Assembly: GCA_050084515.1 (NCBI GenBank)
Contig: CM114271.1
Span: 27,962,001-28,026,000, forward strand
Direction of reading: 5' to 3'
Length of the DNA stretch: 64,000 nucleotides
Origin: Blasia pusilla
Lineage: Eukaryota; Marchantiophyta; Marchantiopsida; Blasiales
This document shows, piece by piece, positions 10,313 to 25,300 of this stretch. The number at the start of each line of letters is the position of its first letter. Positions within the stretch are counted from its first letter, which is position 1. The notes under the pieces were generated by a model. That model made no database searches. It was not told where the DNA came from and was given only the letters and a program-made list of their open reading frames with translations. The position numbers were made by a program, and so were the translations under genes.

Positions 10313-13300
10313 CTGTCACAAAAGAAAAGCTCATTAGTACATGTGAGGGTAAACTGTACCAAAATCAATTGGTGGCTCCAATGGCATGTGCTGGGGGACA
10401 TGCAATTTGAATTAATTGTCAGCATGCAAATCATATTCAATACGTGTAGATAATGAACAAGAGATGTTTGTAAAACAAAGTAACTTGGAGTTTACTATAG
10501 TGAAGAGTAACTGATAGAATTACTATAGTAACTTAGTGTTTTACCACAGTAAATAGTAATTTCTTGTTACTATAGATTTACCTCAGTAATTCTGAGAATT
10601 ATTGTGGGCGGCAGGCCCTAACCCTAAAACCTAGAAACTCATTCTCTTGTCTGTATATAACCCTCTGAGGGTGCCCTGCGAAATTACATTCTCTTACACC
10701 TTTTTTGTACACAACTCTCTGAGCTGAGGAGCTGATTGAGCAGCATTGAGTGTGCTTTGCTTACCTGAGTGGATTGTGCTTCTGACCTCAGTAGTTCAGT
10801 GTGCTGCTACTTACACACTGAGAGGTCTGCTGACCTGAGGGTTTAAGTGAGTCTTGTGATGCAAGGTGTAGTAGTACTAACCTGAGAGGTTGCTATTGAG
10901 ATGTCTACTGCTGCTAACCTGAGTGGCTGCTATTGCACTAAGTGTGATTGAGAATGCTAGGTAGTCTGGTGATACAGGTTGTCTAATGCTTTCCTCTACA
11001 ATCTAACCTGAGTGGTTGCTATTGCACTAAGTGTGCTTGTAATAGCTAGGTTGTAGAGAAACTCTGATATTCTAAAAAGAAATACCAAAAAAATTGAAAC
11101 TGGGTCGGACACTCACAAAAAGTCCACAAGATCTGATATTTCAGTTGGATCACAACCACTAGATTGTGGTGAGTTGCGACCAAATACATCTGCCATTATT
11201 GTGAAAAGCAAAGCAAGTGTCTGCACAATTTCCACATGAAAGTTAGAGAATCTCTTGGGAATAAGTCAAGTATTGTTGCTCAGTGCTCTCATGCCCAGAC
11301 TTGGAAACAAATTTTCAAGGTAGCATACAGATTTGAAAATTTATGCTACCTTGAAAATAAATTTTCAAATTCTTGGAGGTAAAAGTATCACTGGACCTTC
11401 TACTTCTTCAGCCAATTTCTTTTAATGTCCTAGGACATTAGCTATCGTCAATTTTAGTGAAAAATGGAAGAGATTACCTTGGCAAACAGGGGTCGTGATA
11501 TGACCAAGCGAGGTAGTAATGGTCCCATGATTCTGAAGGCAAGACGCAAGTGGGCAACAGAACAAATAGGTCTTTGAAGAGTGATCACAGCATGCATCCC
11601 CTCCAGCCAATCATAGGGCAGATTTGAACCAAATGCATGAAGTAGAGCCAAAGTGTTACCTGGAAACAGGAACACATTATATAAATTTAATCATGTACTT
11701 GGAGTAACTGGAAACTGATACAACGTTTTGCTGAAGGGGTTGCCGAGTCATTCATAGGAACAATTCCAAGCATCCTCTCAACTCAATCAGAACCGTTTCA
11801 AGTGATCGGATATCAAAATTAACCAATTGTATAGTCACGGCACCAGAGAGAGACCCTCACAGCTCACCTACTATACTTGACATCTCGTCTTGAACCGCCC
11901 ATGTCGGATCCCACAATGTGTGACCAAAAACTGCATCCAGCTCCCTGGCAGGTGTATTTTGGTCTGTCACCCACCGGCAGTCTTTGATGATTCGTGCTGT
12001 TTCTGAATAGAAGGCACCGTGGAAAGCTGTGGGTAGTTGTGCCAGAAGGAGACCACAAGCTTGTATCATAAGGGGACAAGTAGTAAGTAGTATCCCATTG
12101 CTTGAACCAGAGGAAGAATTAGCTTGATTGGAGCTATCTACACCAACGTTTGTGGGTGAAGTAGGCAACAATGGGCTTCTTGGAGTTCCCACTCCACCAG
12201 TACCAGTAACAGATCCATGGGAAGGAGGAGAGGGTATACGGATGGCTACATTGACAAGCATCGTTACAACCTGATTGGATGGTGGAGGCAATGACAACAG
12301 CTCAACCACAGCAGTTTCAAGTACAAGCTGACTATAAGTTCCTGGGTCTTGATTCTGATAAAATGCTTTCTGAACTTCTGCAGTATTGCCTGTGTTGCCA
12401 GTCCCAGATGCCTGATTTCTATTAGATCCTGAACGAGACAATGCCGGTAATGCATCAGGTCCAGAATAGGACATCCTGGTTTTGTTGAAGGCTGGTATCA
12501 CCTTGTTAACTAGCCCAAGCAGCAGATTAGAGTAGTAATCATATGAGAGAGTATTCCCTGGATTGAGAGAAGACACATGCTGTAGGAACGCCTCTGAAAA
12601 TGTTATCTGGTCAGAACAGAAGATCAGCTCTGTGAGAACTGAATCCTGTAATTGAATATAGACAACAATGATTCTCCATAATCAGCACCATAAATCAACA
12701 TACAGAGTTTTCAGACATAAAGGCTGTGAGCCAACCTTATTGAAGTCCAGACTGCCAAGAAGATCCAAAACGAGTTTAGAAGGAAGACTGCCGTAGAAGT
12801 AAGCCAGCGTATCTCGGACAAATGTAAAGTGTGCTGGATGATGAAACAATAATCTTGAGTATAATACCAGCAGGTGATCTGCAGTCTCTGTAGCATCATT
12901 TTCTATCAAGCGATAGATGATCAGAGGTATAACTGGTAGTGCTCGCAAGCACATTTCATCAAAAAATATGGGGTACCTGTTTATAAGCACACATAATATT
13001 TCAAAATGAGAAATTAAAATATTATAAGCTCAAAGAGAACAAGGCCTTTATCTTCCTACATAACTTCAACTTTTCTCGTAAATATTTGCTTACAGTTTTA
13101 CAGCATAGTTGAAGTCCTTCACATGACTATTGGCAAATTCAGATAAAGAGTTCTAGTGGTTGCCCATCTGACCACTCCGATGCTCCACCTGTATGATATT
13201 TTTTCTTCTCCAATGCAAGACAATGCTTTCGTGAGCATGCTCCTGGAGATTAGGTCAAGGTGATATCTCCAAAGCATGTGAAGTATCCCCTTCAATCAAA

Positions 13301-16300
13301 GACCAAGATCATCACAAATACTACACATCACAGCTGCACTTGTAGGGCAGGTCTACATAGGAACTATGTTACTGACCTATCCTTCCCTGCAAGGTGTTGA
13401 CCAAGGGCTTGCTGAGGTTCAATCCTTTGAAATGGTCCTGGATGTAGCCAGTGCTCCTGCTGTGCACGAATATTGCAAAACTGCTGCACGCGTTGTTGAA
13501 ACTCTTGTCTGTCCACTAGCAGTCCAAACTATCCACAAAGATTGATCATAATAGTAAAATTTCCCCCCTACACTGTAAGACCTTCAGAACAGAAATCTAA
13601 ATTCTCACTCACACTGGGAAGAAAAATAGAAACCCTGGTTTCTACCGAAAGAGAAGGTATTCACCAAGGCTCACAAAGCTAATAAACATCATTGGACGAA
13701 CTCGACATTTGAAAAGGGTACATAGAAACTCAGACCCTATACACCAGAGAGGTACAGAAACCTTCACATAATCTTACCACAAGCCGAAGTGCATTAGGAT
13801 CATCATCCCGATCAGCCAAAGCCAGGAGTATGATATCAAAAGGCAAGATATCTTGAGTCCACATGAGAATTGTAAGACCTGCACTTGCCCTAAGCAACAA
13901 ATCCTGGCCCAAGGATATGATGAATTCACCCTATCAGCCTCAGTGTTGACACCCCCTTCAATCAAGGAAATGCAAGGAACAAATAGAAATGTAACATTCA
14001 AGGGTTAGCTAATGAATATTTCCTTCAAATTTGACGTGATCAAGCAAGTTTCAGGAAGATTCGGTTCCATACAAGCAAGAGTAATCTGTATGACCCTTAC
14101 AAACCCTCCTGAAAGATGAACTTTCCGGTTATGGGCTTCAAATTCGGACAAAACGAGAGAACATACATGCAATAGATGACCATGCTGCAACTGCAGTTGA
14201 ATGTTGTGAAGCAGAACATCCACCATTATGTAAATATTTTGAGTTACTTCTTCTGGTGACAATTCCTTCATGAGTCGTCCCTGCCACATCCACAAAACAA
14301 CTCCATCAAATGTTCCCCAATAAAACTAACCAAGCTGACTGAGTAGACTGTAATGTTAATGGGACCTGATTGTTAATTGATGAGAAGGCCACAGGATATC
14401 ATCAGCAAATGTCCGGACAACAAATGCCAGAGGATCCACTAGCCTTTCTCCAACTGGTGCATGAAAGATATTTTCTTCAGGGCCAAAACCTAGGGTGGTC
14501 TTAAAAATCTGGGGCAATCAACAGATAGGGAGTAAGGTGAAGACCAACAAAAAAAGATCGGTGATTGGGAAACATCTCTCAAAAGATACGTAACATTTCA
14601 CAAGCACCTACAAAATATCAATGATCCTAATCTCCTATTTACTGTGAAAAAGATTGACCAGCAGAAGTATCTCCTTGTTCAAAGTCAGAACTATCATCAA
14701 CTAATCCATCCATGAATTCAGCTTGTATACTGTTGTAAAACATAGTAACTTGGAGTTTACTATAGTGAAAAGTAACTGATAGAATTACTATAGTAACTTA
14801 GTGTTTTACCACAGTAAATAGTAATTTCTTGTTACCATAGAGTTACCTCAGTAATTCTGAGAATTACTATGGGCGGCAGGCCCTAACCCTAAAAACCCTA
14901 AAACTTAGAAACTCATTCTCTTGGCTGTATATAACCCTCTGAGGGTGCCCTGCGAATTTACATTCTCTTACACCTTTCTGGACACAACTCTCTGAGATGA
15001 GGAGCTGATTGAGAAGCACTGAGTGTGCTTTGCTTACCTGAGTGGATTGTGCTTCTGACCTTAGTAGTTCAGTGTGCTAAGCACTGAGTGTGCTGCTGCT
15101 TACAGACTGAGAGGTCTGCTGACTTGAGGAGTTCAGTGAGTCTTGTGATACAAGGTGTATAGCAGTACTAACCTGAGTGGTTGCTATTGAGATGTCTACT
15201 GCTGCTAACCTGAGTGGTTGCTATTGCACTAAGTGTGCTTGAGAATGCAAGGTGATCTGGTGATGCAGGTTGTCTAGCTCTTTCCTCTACAATCTAACCT
15301 GAGTGGTTGCTATTGCACTAAGTGTGCTTGTAATAGCTAGGTTGTAGAGAAACTCTGATTCTAAAATATACAATCAGTAAATCAGTTTCTAACTCGTAAA
15401 ATGAGAGCCCTATCATGATGTGGCTCTCCTTGTTACCTATCAGATTCTAAGGAGGATTCTATGTAGTCATATCTTGCACTCACAACACAGATCCTCAGAC
15501 GTCACCATAAACCGATTTAGGTAAGATCCCATACGCACTATAGAGGGTCGTCAATTTTTCTATGTTCAAAATTTAAGTCTAGCGTTTTTTCGATAACGAC
15601 CTGATCATGTTTGAAAGTAGTTAGTAGGGATCGATGCGTTTTGTTACATTATCTAATGGTACAGTGTTTTGGACACAAAAATAAGGGTCGTTGCAATCTT
15701 TGTGGTGTCTATGGGATCCGGCTCTTAGAGTCCAATCTTTTGGTCCGGTGTTTTGAGGCTATTTCATCCGGCGGTCAATCAATTTCTGATCAGAAAGATC
15801 ATCCATAGTGGTTATAGTGATTTTTACGGTATGGAAGGTGTTGAAATTTGTTAATATCTAGTTTAGTCATGCCCTAAAAGTAGTTAGTCAAATACTAACT
15901 TAGTTGGATACTAATTTAGTTAGCTAGAGATAACTTAGTGTTCCTCTATCTTTTTAGGGTAACCTTGAATTAGGGCAATTCTCGAGTTAGGGCTAGCCAC
16001 CATCTGTTATTTAGGGTATGGATCTGTTCAAGAAGATCCAAGGGCCAGAAGGGCTCACCCTCATGTATATAATGTCTCTGTTTAGAGAGCAGAAGTCAAT
16101 TCTACAGCATGCACAGTTTTGGTAAGGACTCCTGTGTTAAACTATATGAGAGATGTAGACACAATGGTAATGATACAATGGTAAAGCTGCGACTAAGCTT
16201 AATGGAGAACTTCAAACCTGATGTTTATTCAAGCCCCAGATTATATACTAATCTGGATATTGGCTAGAGACAAGATAGTCTGAGTGGCAAAGTGACCAAG

Positions 16301-19300
16301 TGACCAAGTGGCCAAGTGGCCAAGTGGCCAACTAGCCAACTGACCAAGTGGCCAAGTGACCAAGTGGCCAAGTGGCCAAGTGGCCAGCTGACCAAGTGGC
16401 CAAGTGACCCTTTTAGCTTAGATGTCGGACTGCTAAGAGTAGCAGCATTTAGGTAGTTCCTTTAACACATTTTAAGTCGAACACCTTTATCTAAAATGTA
16501 TTTATCTAACACTCCCACTGAGCTAGGATAATCTAGCTGGAAGAACATGCAGCTGTCTACTCGAAAAGAGTCGTATCTCCCACTCAGTTGCATATCCTAC
16601 ATCCTAATATTTGGAGTAAGAAATAATGTTGGTCTTTAGATAGACTTTTAGTCAAAACATCAGCAGCCTGAACTGAGGATCTACATTCTTGTAGACGAAT
16701 ATTTTGTTGTTGAATGTGTTCTGATATGAAGAAGAATTTTAGTTCCAAATGTCGGATTTTGGAATTGGAACAAAAATTATTTGATAGTTGAATTGCAGCT
16801 TGATTGTCTTCGTAAAGAATTGTTGGAGTTTGCTGTAAAAAACCAATCTCAGCAAGTAAATGTCGAATCCAAAGTATTTCTTTGGTGGCCTCATTAAGGG
16901 CTATATATTCAGCTTCTGTAGTAGACTGTGCAGTAACTGTCTGCTTCCTTGAGGCCCAATGTACTGCACCTCCTGCCATGATAAGAACAAATCCTGAAAT
17001 AGATTTTCTATCATCTTTAGAAGAAGCGAAACTGGCATCTGCATAGGCCTGAAGAGTAAAATCATGGGTGGAACCATCAAAGGTGATACCCATATTCAAG
17101 TTCCTTCAAATACCTTAGAACATGCATGGCAGCTTGCCAATGCTCAATAGAATAGTTGGACATGTATTTACATAACTGGCCGACACTGAAAGAGATGTCA
17201 GGACGAGTCATGGTTGAAGCATACATAAGACTTCCAACTATCGTAGCATATGGATATTGCTGAAAATGAGCAAGATCATCACTTGTAGGAGCAGATGTGG
17301 GCTTGGACAATGTTGTCCCAGGCACAGAAGGGGTAGAAACTGTATGACAATCTTTCATACCGAATTCTACAAGTTTTTCACAGATATACCTTTGTTGGTG
17401 CAAAGAAATCTTGTGATGTGCCCTATCTCTTACCACCTGAAGTCCTAACAAGTGATGAAGCTCTCCCATGTCAACCATTTTAAAAATGGACTGAACATGA
17501 ATTTTAAATTGTTGTAGCTGAATGAGATTATCTGCTAGGATAGCAAGATCATCTACATATACAGCAATTATGAGTAATTGATCTGTAGAAGATCGTTTGT
17601 GATATAAACAAGGATCATAAGTACTTCTGAAAAAACCTGCAGAAGTCAAATATCCATCCATCTTTTCATACCAAGCTCGGGAGGATTGCTTCAAGCCATA
17701 AAGAGCTTTCTTCAGAAGACATACCTGTGGACCTTGATCAGTTACCTCAAAACCGGGAGGTTGATGCATGTGTATGATTTCTTGTAGATCACCATGAAGA
17801 AAAGCAGTCTTGACGTCCATTTGATGTAGTTCAGCATTGCGAACAGCAGCAATGGAAAGCAGCATCCGGAGAGAAGTGATATTTATGACAGGAGAAAATG
17901 TTTCTTTGTAATCAATTCCTTCTTTCTGTGAATAACCTTTGGCTACCAGCCTGGCTTTGTACTTGAGAACACTTCCTGAAGAAGACCGTTTGATCTTAAA
18001 AACCCATTTACAAGAGACTATATTGGTAGTATCTGTGGATGACTTGTGCTTTTTTAGGGTTTGTCACAAGAATCCAGGTTTTGTTTTCATGAAGAGAGGC
18101 AATTTCAGCTTCCATAGCAGTTTGCCATTCATGAGAATCTGATCTAGAGAGAGCTTCTGTTCTAGTGAGTGGATCAGATTGGATACAAGAAGAGAGAAGA
18201 ATATTTGAGCAAGCAGCATCATACATATGTACTGGTACAGATGTTCGTGATGATCGCCTAGGATGAAAAGATGTGGGCAGATGTCCCATGGATTTCTCTA
18301 AAGCAACAGCACCTGTTTCTTTTGAAGTATCTCCCACTATTTCAGTATTTGTCTGAACTGTAGTTTTTCTTACTGCTTTAGGGACAGTTATCGGTTCAGA
18401 GTTTTCTACTGGGAAATAATCAAAAATGGAGAGTAAGTAGAGTGAAAAACAGGAGAGAAGGAGAAAGGAGTATCTTCATTGAAGACAACATCTTTGCTGA
18501 GAAAACACGTTTTGTATTGGGATTGAAAAGTTTATAACATCTAGAACCAATCTGATAACCAAGGAATATACATTCTTCACCCGTAGAATCCATCTTTCTT
18601 CTTCTCTCAGCTGGAATGAGAGCAAATGCTTGACATCCAAACACTCGAAGATGTGTGAGAGTAGGTTTGAGACCACTCCAAGCTTCAGAAGGTGTTGTTG
18701 AAAGAGTTTGAGTAGGACTCAAGTTGCGAAGATAGTTAGCTGTAACAATTGCTTCTCCCCAAAATGATATAGGAAGGCGCATGTGAATGAGCATACATCT
18801 TGCCTTTTCCTGTAGTGTGCGGTTGAGTCTTTCAGCAGATCCATTCTGCATAGGAGAATCTCTTCCTGTGCGTTGATGAAGAATACCAAAAGTCTGAAGA
18901 AAAACTTGGAAAGAAGAGTCTATGTATTCACCACCTCCATCTGTTCTGAGAACACGAATCTGGAGGCCAGTTTCTTTCTCAACCATGATTTTGAACTTCT
19001 GGAATGTAGAAAAGACATCTGACTTCTTGTGAAGAATATAGACAAAGGATTTCTTTGTATATTGGTCAAGAAAAGTACAGAAATAGTAGGCGTTTCCAAT
19101 ACTGGGTGTCTTCATTGGTCCTGCCAGATCACTGTGAATCAGATCTAGAGCCTTTTGAACAGGAAGATCTTGTCCATCTCCTGTGATATGTTGCCTGATG
19201 AGCTTGCCTTTAGCACAGCTTGTACAGAAATTGAGATCATCCACATGATCTAGACCTTGATAAAAGAAAAACAGGAGTAAACAAATACTGACTTTGATTA

Positions 19301-22300
19301 CAGAGCTAATTTGTTTCTCCAAGCTCCAAGAAGTTACAGCAGATTACAGATACATGGAATAGCTTCACAGACGTCAAATAGGAAAAGGAAACTCTGTACT
19401 TACAAAAACATGAGAGAGATCTGATTGATCTACTACTCACAAACTTCCTCCCTATAGGAAGAAGAGACTCTCTACACTATTGATGCCTTTTCAAGCAGCA
19501 CACTATCTCCTCCAGCAGCAGGTCCTCCAAAACATCAACTCCTTCTATCACAATAGGTCAGCCACCCAAGCTGAGGGGCAGCAATCATGAAGTTCGCAGG
19601 TCCAGGAAAGTAGAGAAGAGAATAAGAGTGCTCTGGTATGCCTCTTGCTCTTATAGGATAGCCCCTGGCTATCTTAAACCCTAAAAGTCTTTAACTAAGG
19701 CTAAAGGAGGCTATTATGAAACCCTAAAGGTTTTTAACTAAGACTAAATCGGCTATTGCGAAATCCTAAAGGTCTAGTTAATAAACCTAAAAATAGAATT
19801 TTACCTATAGATAAAAAAGTAACTTTTCATAGTAAAAAACAGATTTTTTCGCTCCTGATCTTACAGTTGCAATTTCAACACTCCCACTCAACGTGAGTTC
19901 AGGTGTATTCCAATTAACTCCATGCACCTTAGGTGTTTAACCTTGGTGAGAGATTTTGTGAACACGTCAGCTGCCATGTCCTCTGTTGCACAGTGTTCTA
20001 ATTCAAATTCCACTCCAACCTTTTCCCGTATAAAGTGATGTTGTATATCAATGTGCTTTGTCCTCGCATGGTGTATCGGATTCTTGGTTAGATCAATACT
20101 GCCCCGATTATCAGCATACACTTTTGTAGGTCTTGCTTGATGGCATCCAAAACCATCAAGGAGGCGTCTAAGCCATATTGCCTCCTTGGCAGCATGTGTT
20201 AGGGCCATGTATTCTGCTTCACATGTGGAAAGTGCTACGGTGGATTGTCTCTTGCTGCTCCAACTAATAGCTCCTCCACACAGCAAGTAGCAATATGCAG
20301 AAGTAGATTGTCTATTGTCTAGATCTCCTGCCCAATCAGCGTCACTGTAACCAATTAGATCTACTTCTGCCTCTTTGATATATGTGAGGCAAAAGTCGTG
20401 AGTGCCTTTCAGGTATCTCATCACACGCTTGACAGCTTGCCAATGTTGCAAGCCAGGGTTGTGCATGAACCTGCTCAAAACTCCCACTGTGTATGCAAGG
20501 TCTGGCCTTGTGGCAACCATTGCATACATAATGCAGCCCACTGCATTCTGATATGGTATGTTAGCCATCTCATTCATCTCCAATTCAGTTTGAGGACACA
20601 TTTCCTTGGTAAGCTTGATTCCTACCTCCATGGGTGTCCCTACTGGATTACAATCACCCATAGAAAAACGATTGATGACATTCTTCACATATTTGGTTTG
20701 GCTCATCTTGATCCAACCAACATCTCTATTTCTAGTGATTTGTATTCCGAGTAAATAATTTACTTCTCCTAGATCAACCATTTCAAAAGCTTCACTCAGT
20801 CCACGCTTCAGCCTGTGCATAGTTTTCAGGTCTTCACAGAGGAGTAACAAATCATCTACATACAGTGCTATGTGAACCACAATATTCAACATGTGATAAA
20901 CACTAGGATCTGCCCTATTCTTGTGAAAACCCAACTTCTGAAAATAACCGTCAATTTTCTCATACCAGAGTCTTGATGCTTGCTTGAGTCCATATAAGGC
21001 TTTCTTCAGCAACCATACCTTGTCTCCATCTTGAAACCTTCTGGTTGTTGAATGTAAATCTCCTCATGCAATTCTCCATGGAGGAAGGCGGTTTTTGCAT
21101 CCATTTGATGTATCTCCCAATTATGCTTTGCCGCTAATGCTAGCAAGCTTCTTATGGAAGTAAATTTTGCTACAGGAGCAAAAGTTTCTGCATAGTCAAG
21201 TCCTTCAATCTGACTGTAGCCTTTAGCAACTAGTCGAGCTTTATACTTGACCACCTCATTCTTAGGTCCTCTTTTCACTTTGAAGACCCACTTGCAACCG
21301 ATTGCCTTCCTCATGGGGGGCAAATTCACCACCTCAAAAGTCTGATTGCTTTGGAGAGATCCCATCTCTTCATGTACCGCTTGCTCCCACTGGATGGCAT
21401 CATCTCTAGTGAGAGCTTCTTCAAGACTTAGCGGTTCATCAGCCTCTAACATTCCTGATGTACAACCTGCATTATCAAGGGCTTGGTAACACACTTCAGC
21501 CAGATGCGATTCCTCTGTGAATCTTTCTTCTTGCTGGTGGTCAGTCTCACCTTTTCCAAGACTTTTCCCAAGTCGAATTGGAATTTTGGATGTCCTTGTT
21601 GATTTTCGAACTGGAGGTTGTTGCTCTGTGCCTGTAAGATAACTATCGGTACTCTCTAATGGTACTTCTGATCTTTCTACATCAGGCTTTCTCCTTACGT
21701 AAAATCTGGTTGGAGATAATCTCCTTGGAGATTTATCAACCTCATCATCATTTTCTTCAACCTTGATATCTTTAAAGAATGTCAACTCCTTTTCAAAACT
21801 GACTTCTGCAGTGCTAGTAATGCTGCTACCAAGATCTTTCTCATTGAAATAGACATCCCTACTTCTGATTGCTTTCTTAGTGCTTGGATTGAAGAGTCTG
21901 TACCCTTTACATCCAGGTTCATACCCTAAGAATATGCATTTCTCCGATTTGGAGTCCATCTTTGTTCTTTTCTCCTTTGGAATCAAAACATAAGCACAAC
22001 ACCCGAAAACTTTCAGGTGAGAGAGATCTGGTTTCTTACCACTCCATGCTTCCTCTGGTGTCAAGTTGTCCAATGCTGTTGAAGGACTCAAATTCTTCAA
22101 GTAGTTGGCAGTAGTTAGGCTTCTCCCAAAATTCTCGACCAAGGTTTGCTGTGGAGAGCATGGACCTGGTTCTTTCAACCAATGTCCTATTCAATCTTTC
22201 AGCTGCTCCATTCTGCTCTGGACTGCTCCTTGCAGTAACTTGACTCTTGATTCCCTTTTGAGATAAGAAATCTTTTAACTGTTTGTTGATGTATTCTCCA

Positions 22301-25300
22301 CCTCCATCAGTTCTAAGCACTTTCACTTTCAGGCCAAGCTCATTCTCAACCTCATTGACAAAGTGCTGAAATCTGTCCAAGACTTCATCCTTTGTCTTCA
22401 TCAAGTAGACAAACGTCCTTCTTGACTTGTCATCAGTGAAAGAAACAAAGTATTTTGCACCTCCGTGAGATGCTACTTTCATCGGTCCACACACATCAGA
22501 GTGGATGAGCTCAAGCTTTTCTCCTACTCTAGTTTTGGACTTCTTAGGTGTAGAAGTTCTACTCTGTTTCCCTTCTATACAACCTTCACAAAAGAATTCT
22601 GAACTATCAGGTTGTAAATGGAATCCAACAACCATCTTCTGGAGTTTCCTCATATTCTGAATTCCCAGATGTGCTAGTCGCCTATGCCAAGTGTCTAAAG
22701 AATTTTCTTCAGATCCAATGTTGGCCGATTCTTCATCAACATGTGTTGTATGAAGTTTATAAAGCTGATTGTTCACAATCTAAGCTTTCCCGATTTCAGT
22801 TGTATCATGATCAAAAATAATGCAATGATCATCTGTAAACAACACTTTGAAACCCTCACTTGCTAAGACTTTCACAGAGATCAGATTTTTTCCTATCTCA
22901 GGAATATAAAGGACATTTTTGAGAAGTAATTCTCTACAACCTTTCAGATTTAGATGAACTTCACCTTTGGAAGAAGTTTCCAGCTTGTGATTGCTTGCCA
23001 CTGTTACATTGCGTGTAGAGATTTTCTGAATGTTGCTAAAACAACTTCTCTTACCGCACATGTGAGATGTTGCTCCACTATCAATGTACCAAGCATCCCC
23101 AGAACTTGATTCGAATGGTACATCACCTTCCAAAGTCATGAATAGTTGATCATCATCGCTATCTTCAACCACATGAGCTTTCTCGGAAGTGTTGAACTTT
23201 CCCAAGCTTTTCTTCTTGCCTTTCAGGTCTCTCACCTTTTTCCAACAGACCTCTTCTGTATGGTTCAGCATGTTGCAATATTTGCACTTGAGCTTCTTCA
23301 TGCCCTTTTCATTGTACCCTCTCTTACCAACCTTGGCAGCAAGAGCGATCTCATCAGATACATTGTTCCTACCAGCATGCTTCGATTCTTCATTGATGAG
23401 TTGTCCGTTGACATACTCCCAGGTAAGTTTCTTTTTCTCTTGAGCTTCCAGCACAGTACTCACAGTCTCAAAACTCTTAGAGAGAGTGCTGAGAAGTAGA
23501 CCTACTTGGAAAACATCGTCTACTTTGAGACCTCCTTCGATGAGAGTAGAAATCATCCCTTTCACCCTCGCCACATGAGAAGCAACAGGCTCAGATTCGT
23601 CCTGGCGCAAGTTCACAAGGTTCTGAAGGACACTAAAGATGTGTCCTACAGATTCAGTTTGTAAGCCTTCTTTCACAGTCTCCCACATGGCATGAGCATT
23701 TGGTTTGTCACGGGCCATCTCTATAGCAGAGTCTCCCATGTTCATAACCAATGCAGCCATTGCCCTATTGTTGGATTTGATCCATTCTGCATCCAACAGT
23801 TGCATTGCTGTTGGTGCACATTGGACCACTTCCCAACAATCCTCGTGACAACAAAGGATCTTCATTTCAAAAGACCACTTTCTCCAATTAGTAGCGTCTA
23901 ATTTCTTGCTAACCCAGTGATCCATATCACTTCGTGGGCCCATAACCTGAAAGAAAAACAGGAGTAAACAAATACTGACTTTGATTACAGAGCTAATTTG
24001 TTTCTCCAAGCTCCAAGAAGTTACAGCAGATTACAGATACATGGAATAGCTTCACAGACGTCAAATAGGAAAAGGAAACTCTGTACTTACAAAAACATGA
24101 GAGAGATCTGATTGATCTACTACTCACAAACTTCCTCCCTATAGGAAGAAGAGACTCTCTACACTATTGATGCCTTTTCAAGCAGCACACTATCTCCTCC
24201 AGCAGCAGGTCCTCCAAAACATCAACTCCTTCTATCACAATAGGTCAGCCACCCAAGCTGAGGGGCAGCAATCATGAAGTTCGCAGGTCCAGGAAAGTAG
24301 AGAAGAGAATAAGAGTGCTCTGGTATGCCTCTTGCTCTTATAGGATAGCCCCTGGCTATCTTAAACCCTAAAAGTCTTTAACTAAGGCTAAAGGAGGCTA
24401 TTATGAAACCCTAAAGGTTTTTAACTAAGACTAAAAAAGCTATTGCGAAAACCTAAAGGTCTAGTTAATAAACCTAAAAATAGAATTTATCCTATAGATA
24501 GAAAAAATTAACTTTTCATAGTAAAAAACAGATTTTTTCGCTCCTGATCTTACAGTTGCAATTTCAACACTTGAACCATTTTCTTTTGATGTAGTTGCAA
24601 TAAATGCTGATTGTTGAGATGTCCCATACGATTGTGCCAGAGGTTGGATGAACTTCTAGCTATCAAAATTGTCGATGGAGTACAAGGTTGACATTCAATT
24701 AGATACATGCCATGCCTGGCAAAACCTGTACCTAAACAATGACCTTGCTTGATGAGTTCAAAAGACATATTGTGAGAATAGAAAAGGGTATCTATAGAGT
24801 TTTCAGCAAGTTTCTTCACAGAAACAATATTGTGCTGTCCTGTAGGAATGAACAGAACATTGGAAAGAGTATGTAATTTGAAAGAGCCTTTGACAAAAAG
24901 CTTTAATTGAACATTCCCAGTAGCTGTAGCATATATTTTGCCATTGCCTATTCCAAAAATGAGAATTGGAGAAATAGGAAGGAAATTAGAGAACAGTTCT
25001 CTTTGACAGCAAACATGGGAATTTGAACCAGAATCAAGGATCCAAAGTTTGGAAAGATCTGGGAAAATAGATGTAGAGGATCTTTGTATCATAAACAGAT
25101 AGAGTGGTTCATCTGGTTGTAGTTCCTCAGATGTGGAGCATGTTAATGCTTGAGTGATAGGTGAAGTATTGAGTAGTAAAGATGAGGTATCTTCTGGTTG
25201 AGTTTTGCAAAACTCACGGAATTTCTTGAGAAATTTTCTGTTAGGACATTTGCTAGAGATGTGATCTTTCTCATTACAAATGTAACAGTAAGGCTGTTTT

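Larger units (their letters stand above)
19261..24569 (-). mobile_element. Ty1/copia element A, full length, inserted in C
   Basis: 5.3-kb minus-strand element with 620-622 bp LTRs and perfect target duplication CTTGA (19256-19260, 24570-24574). Coding runs from gag at 23925 to the RNase H stop at 19888. It has one nonsense codon and two frameshifts. Element B is a near-identical copy in the opposite orientation. It is the youngest layer of the nest. Confidence 0.92.

Noticed and set aside
15611-15808. 65-codon plus-strand frame
   Set aside because: Short, no family signature, inside an intron on the opposite strand.
19261-19322. MEKQISS... start of the frame leading into the C integrase, also seen before A gag
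   Set aside because: This is read-through of the A LTR, not a protein start; both frames share it only because both LTRs do.
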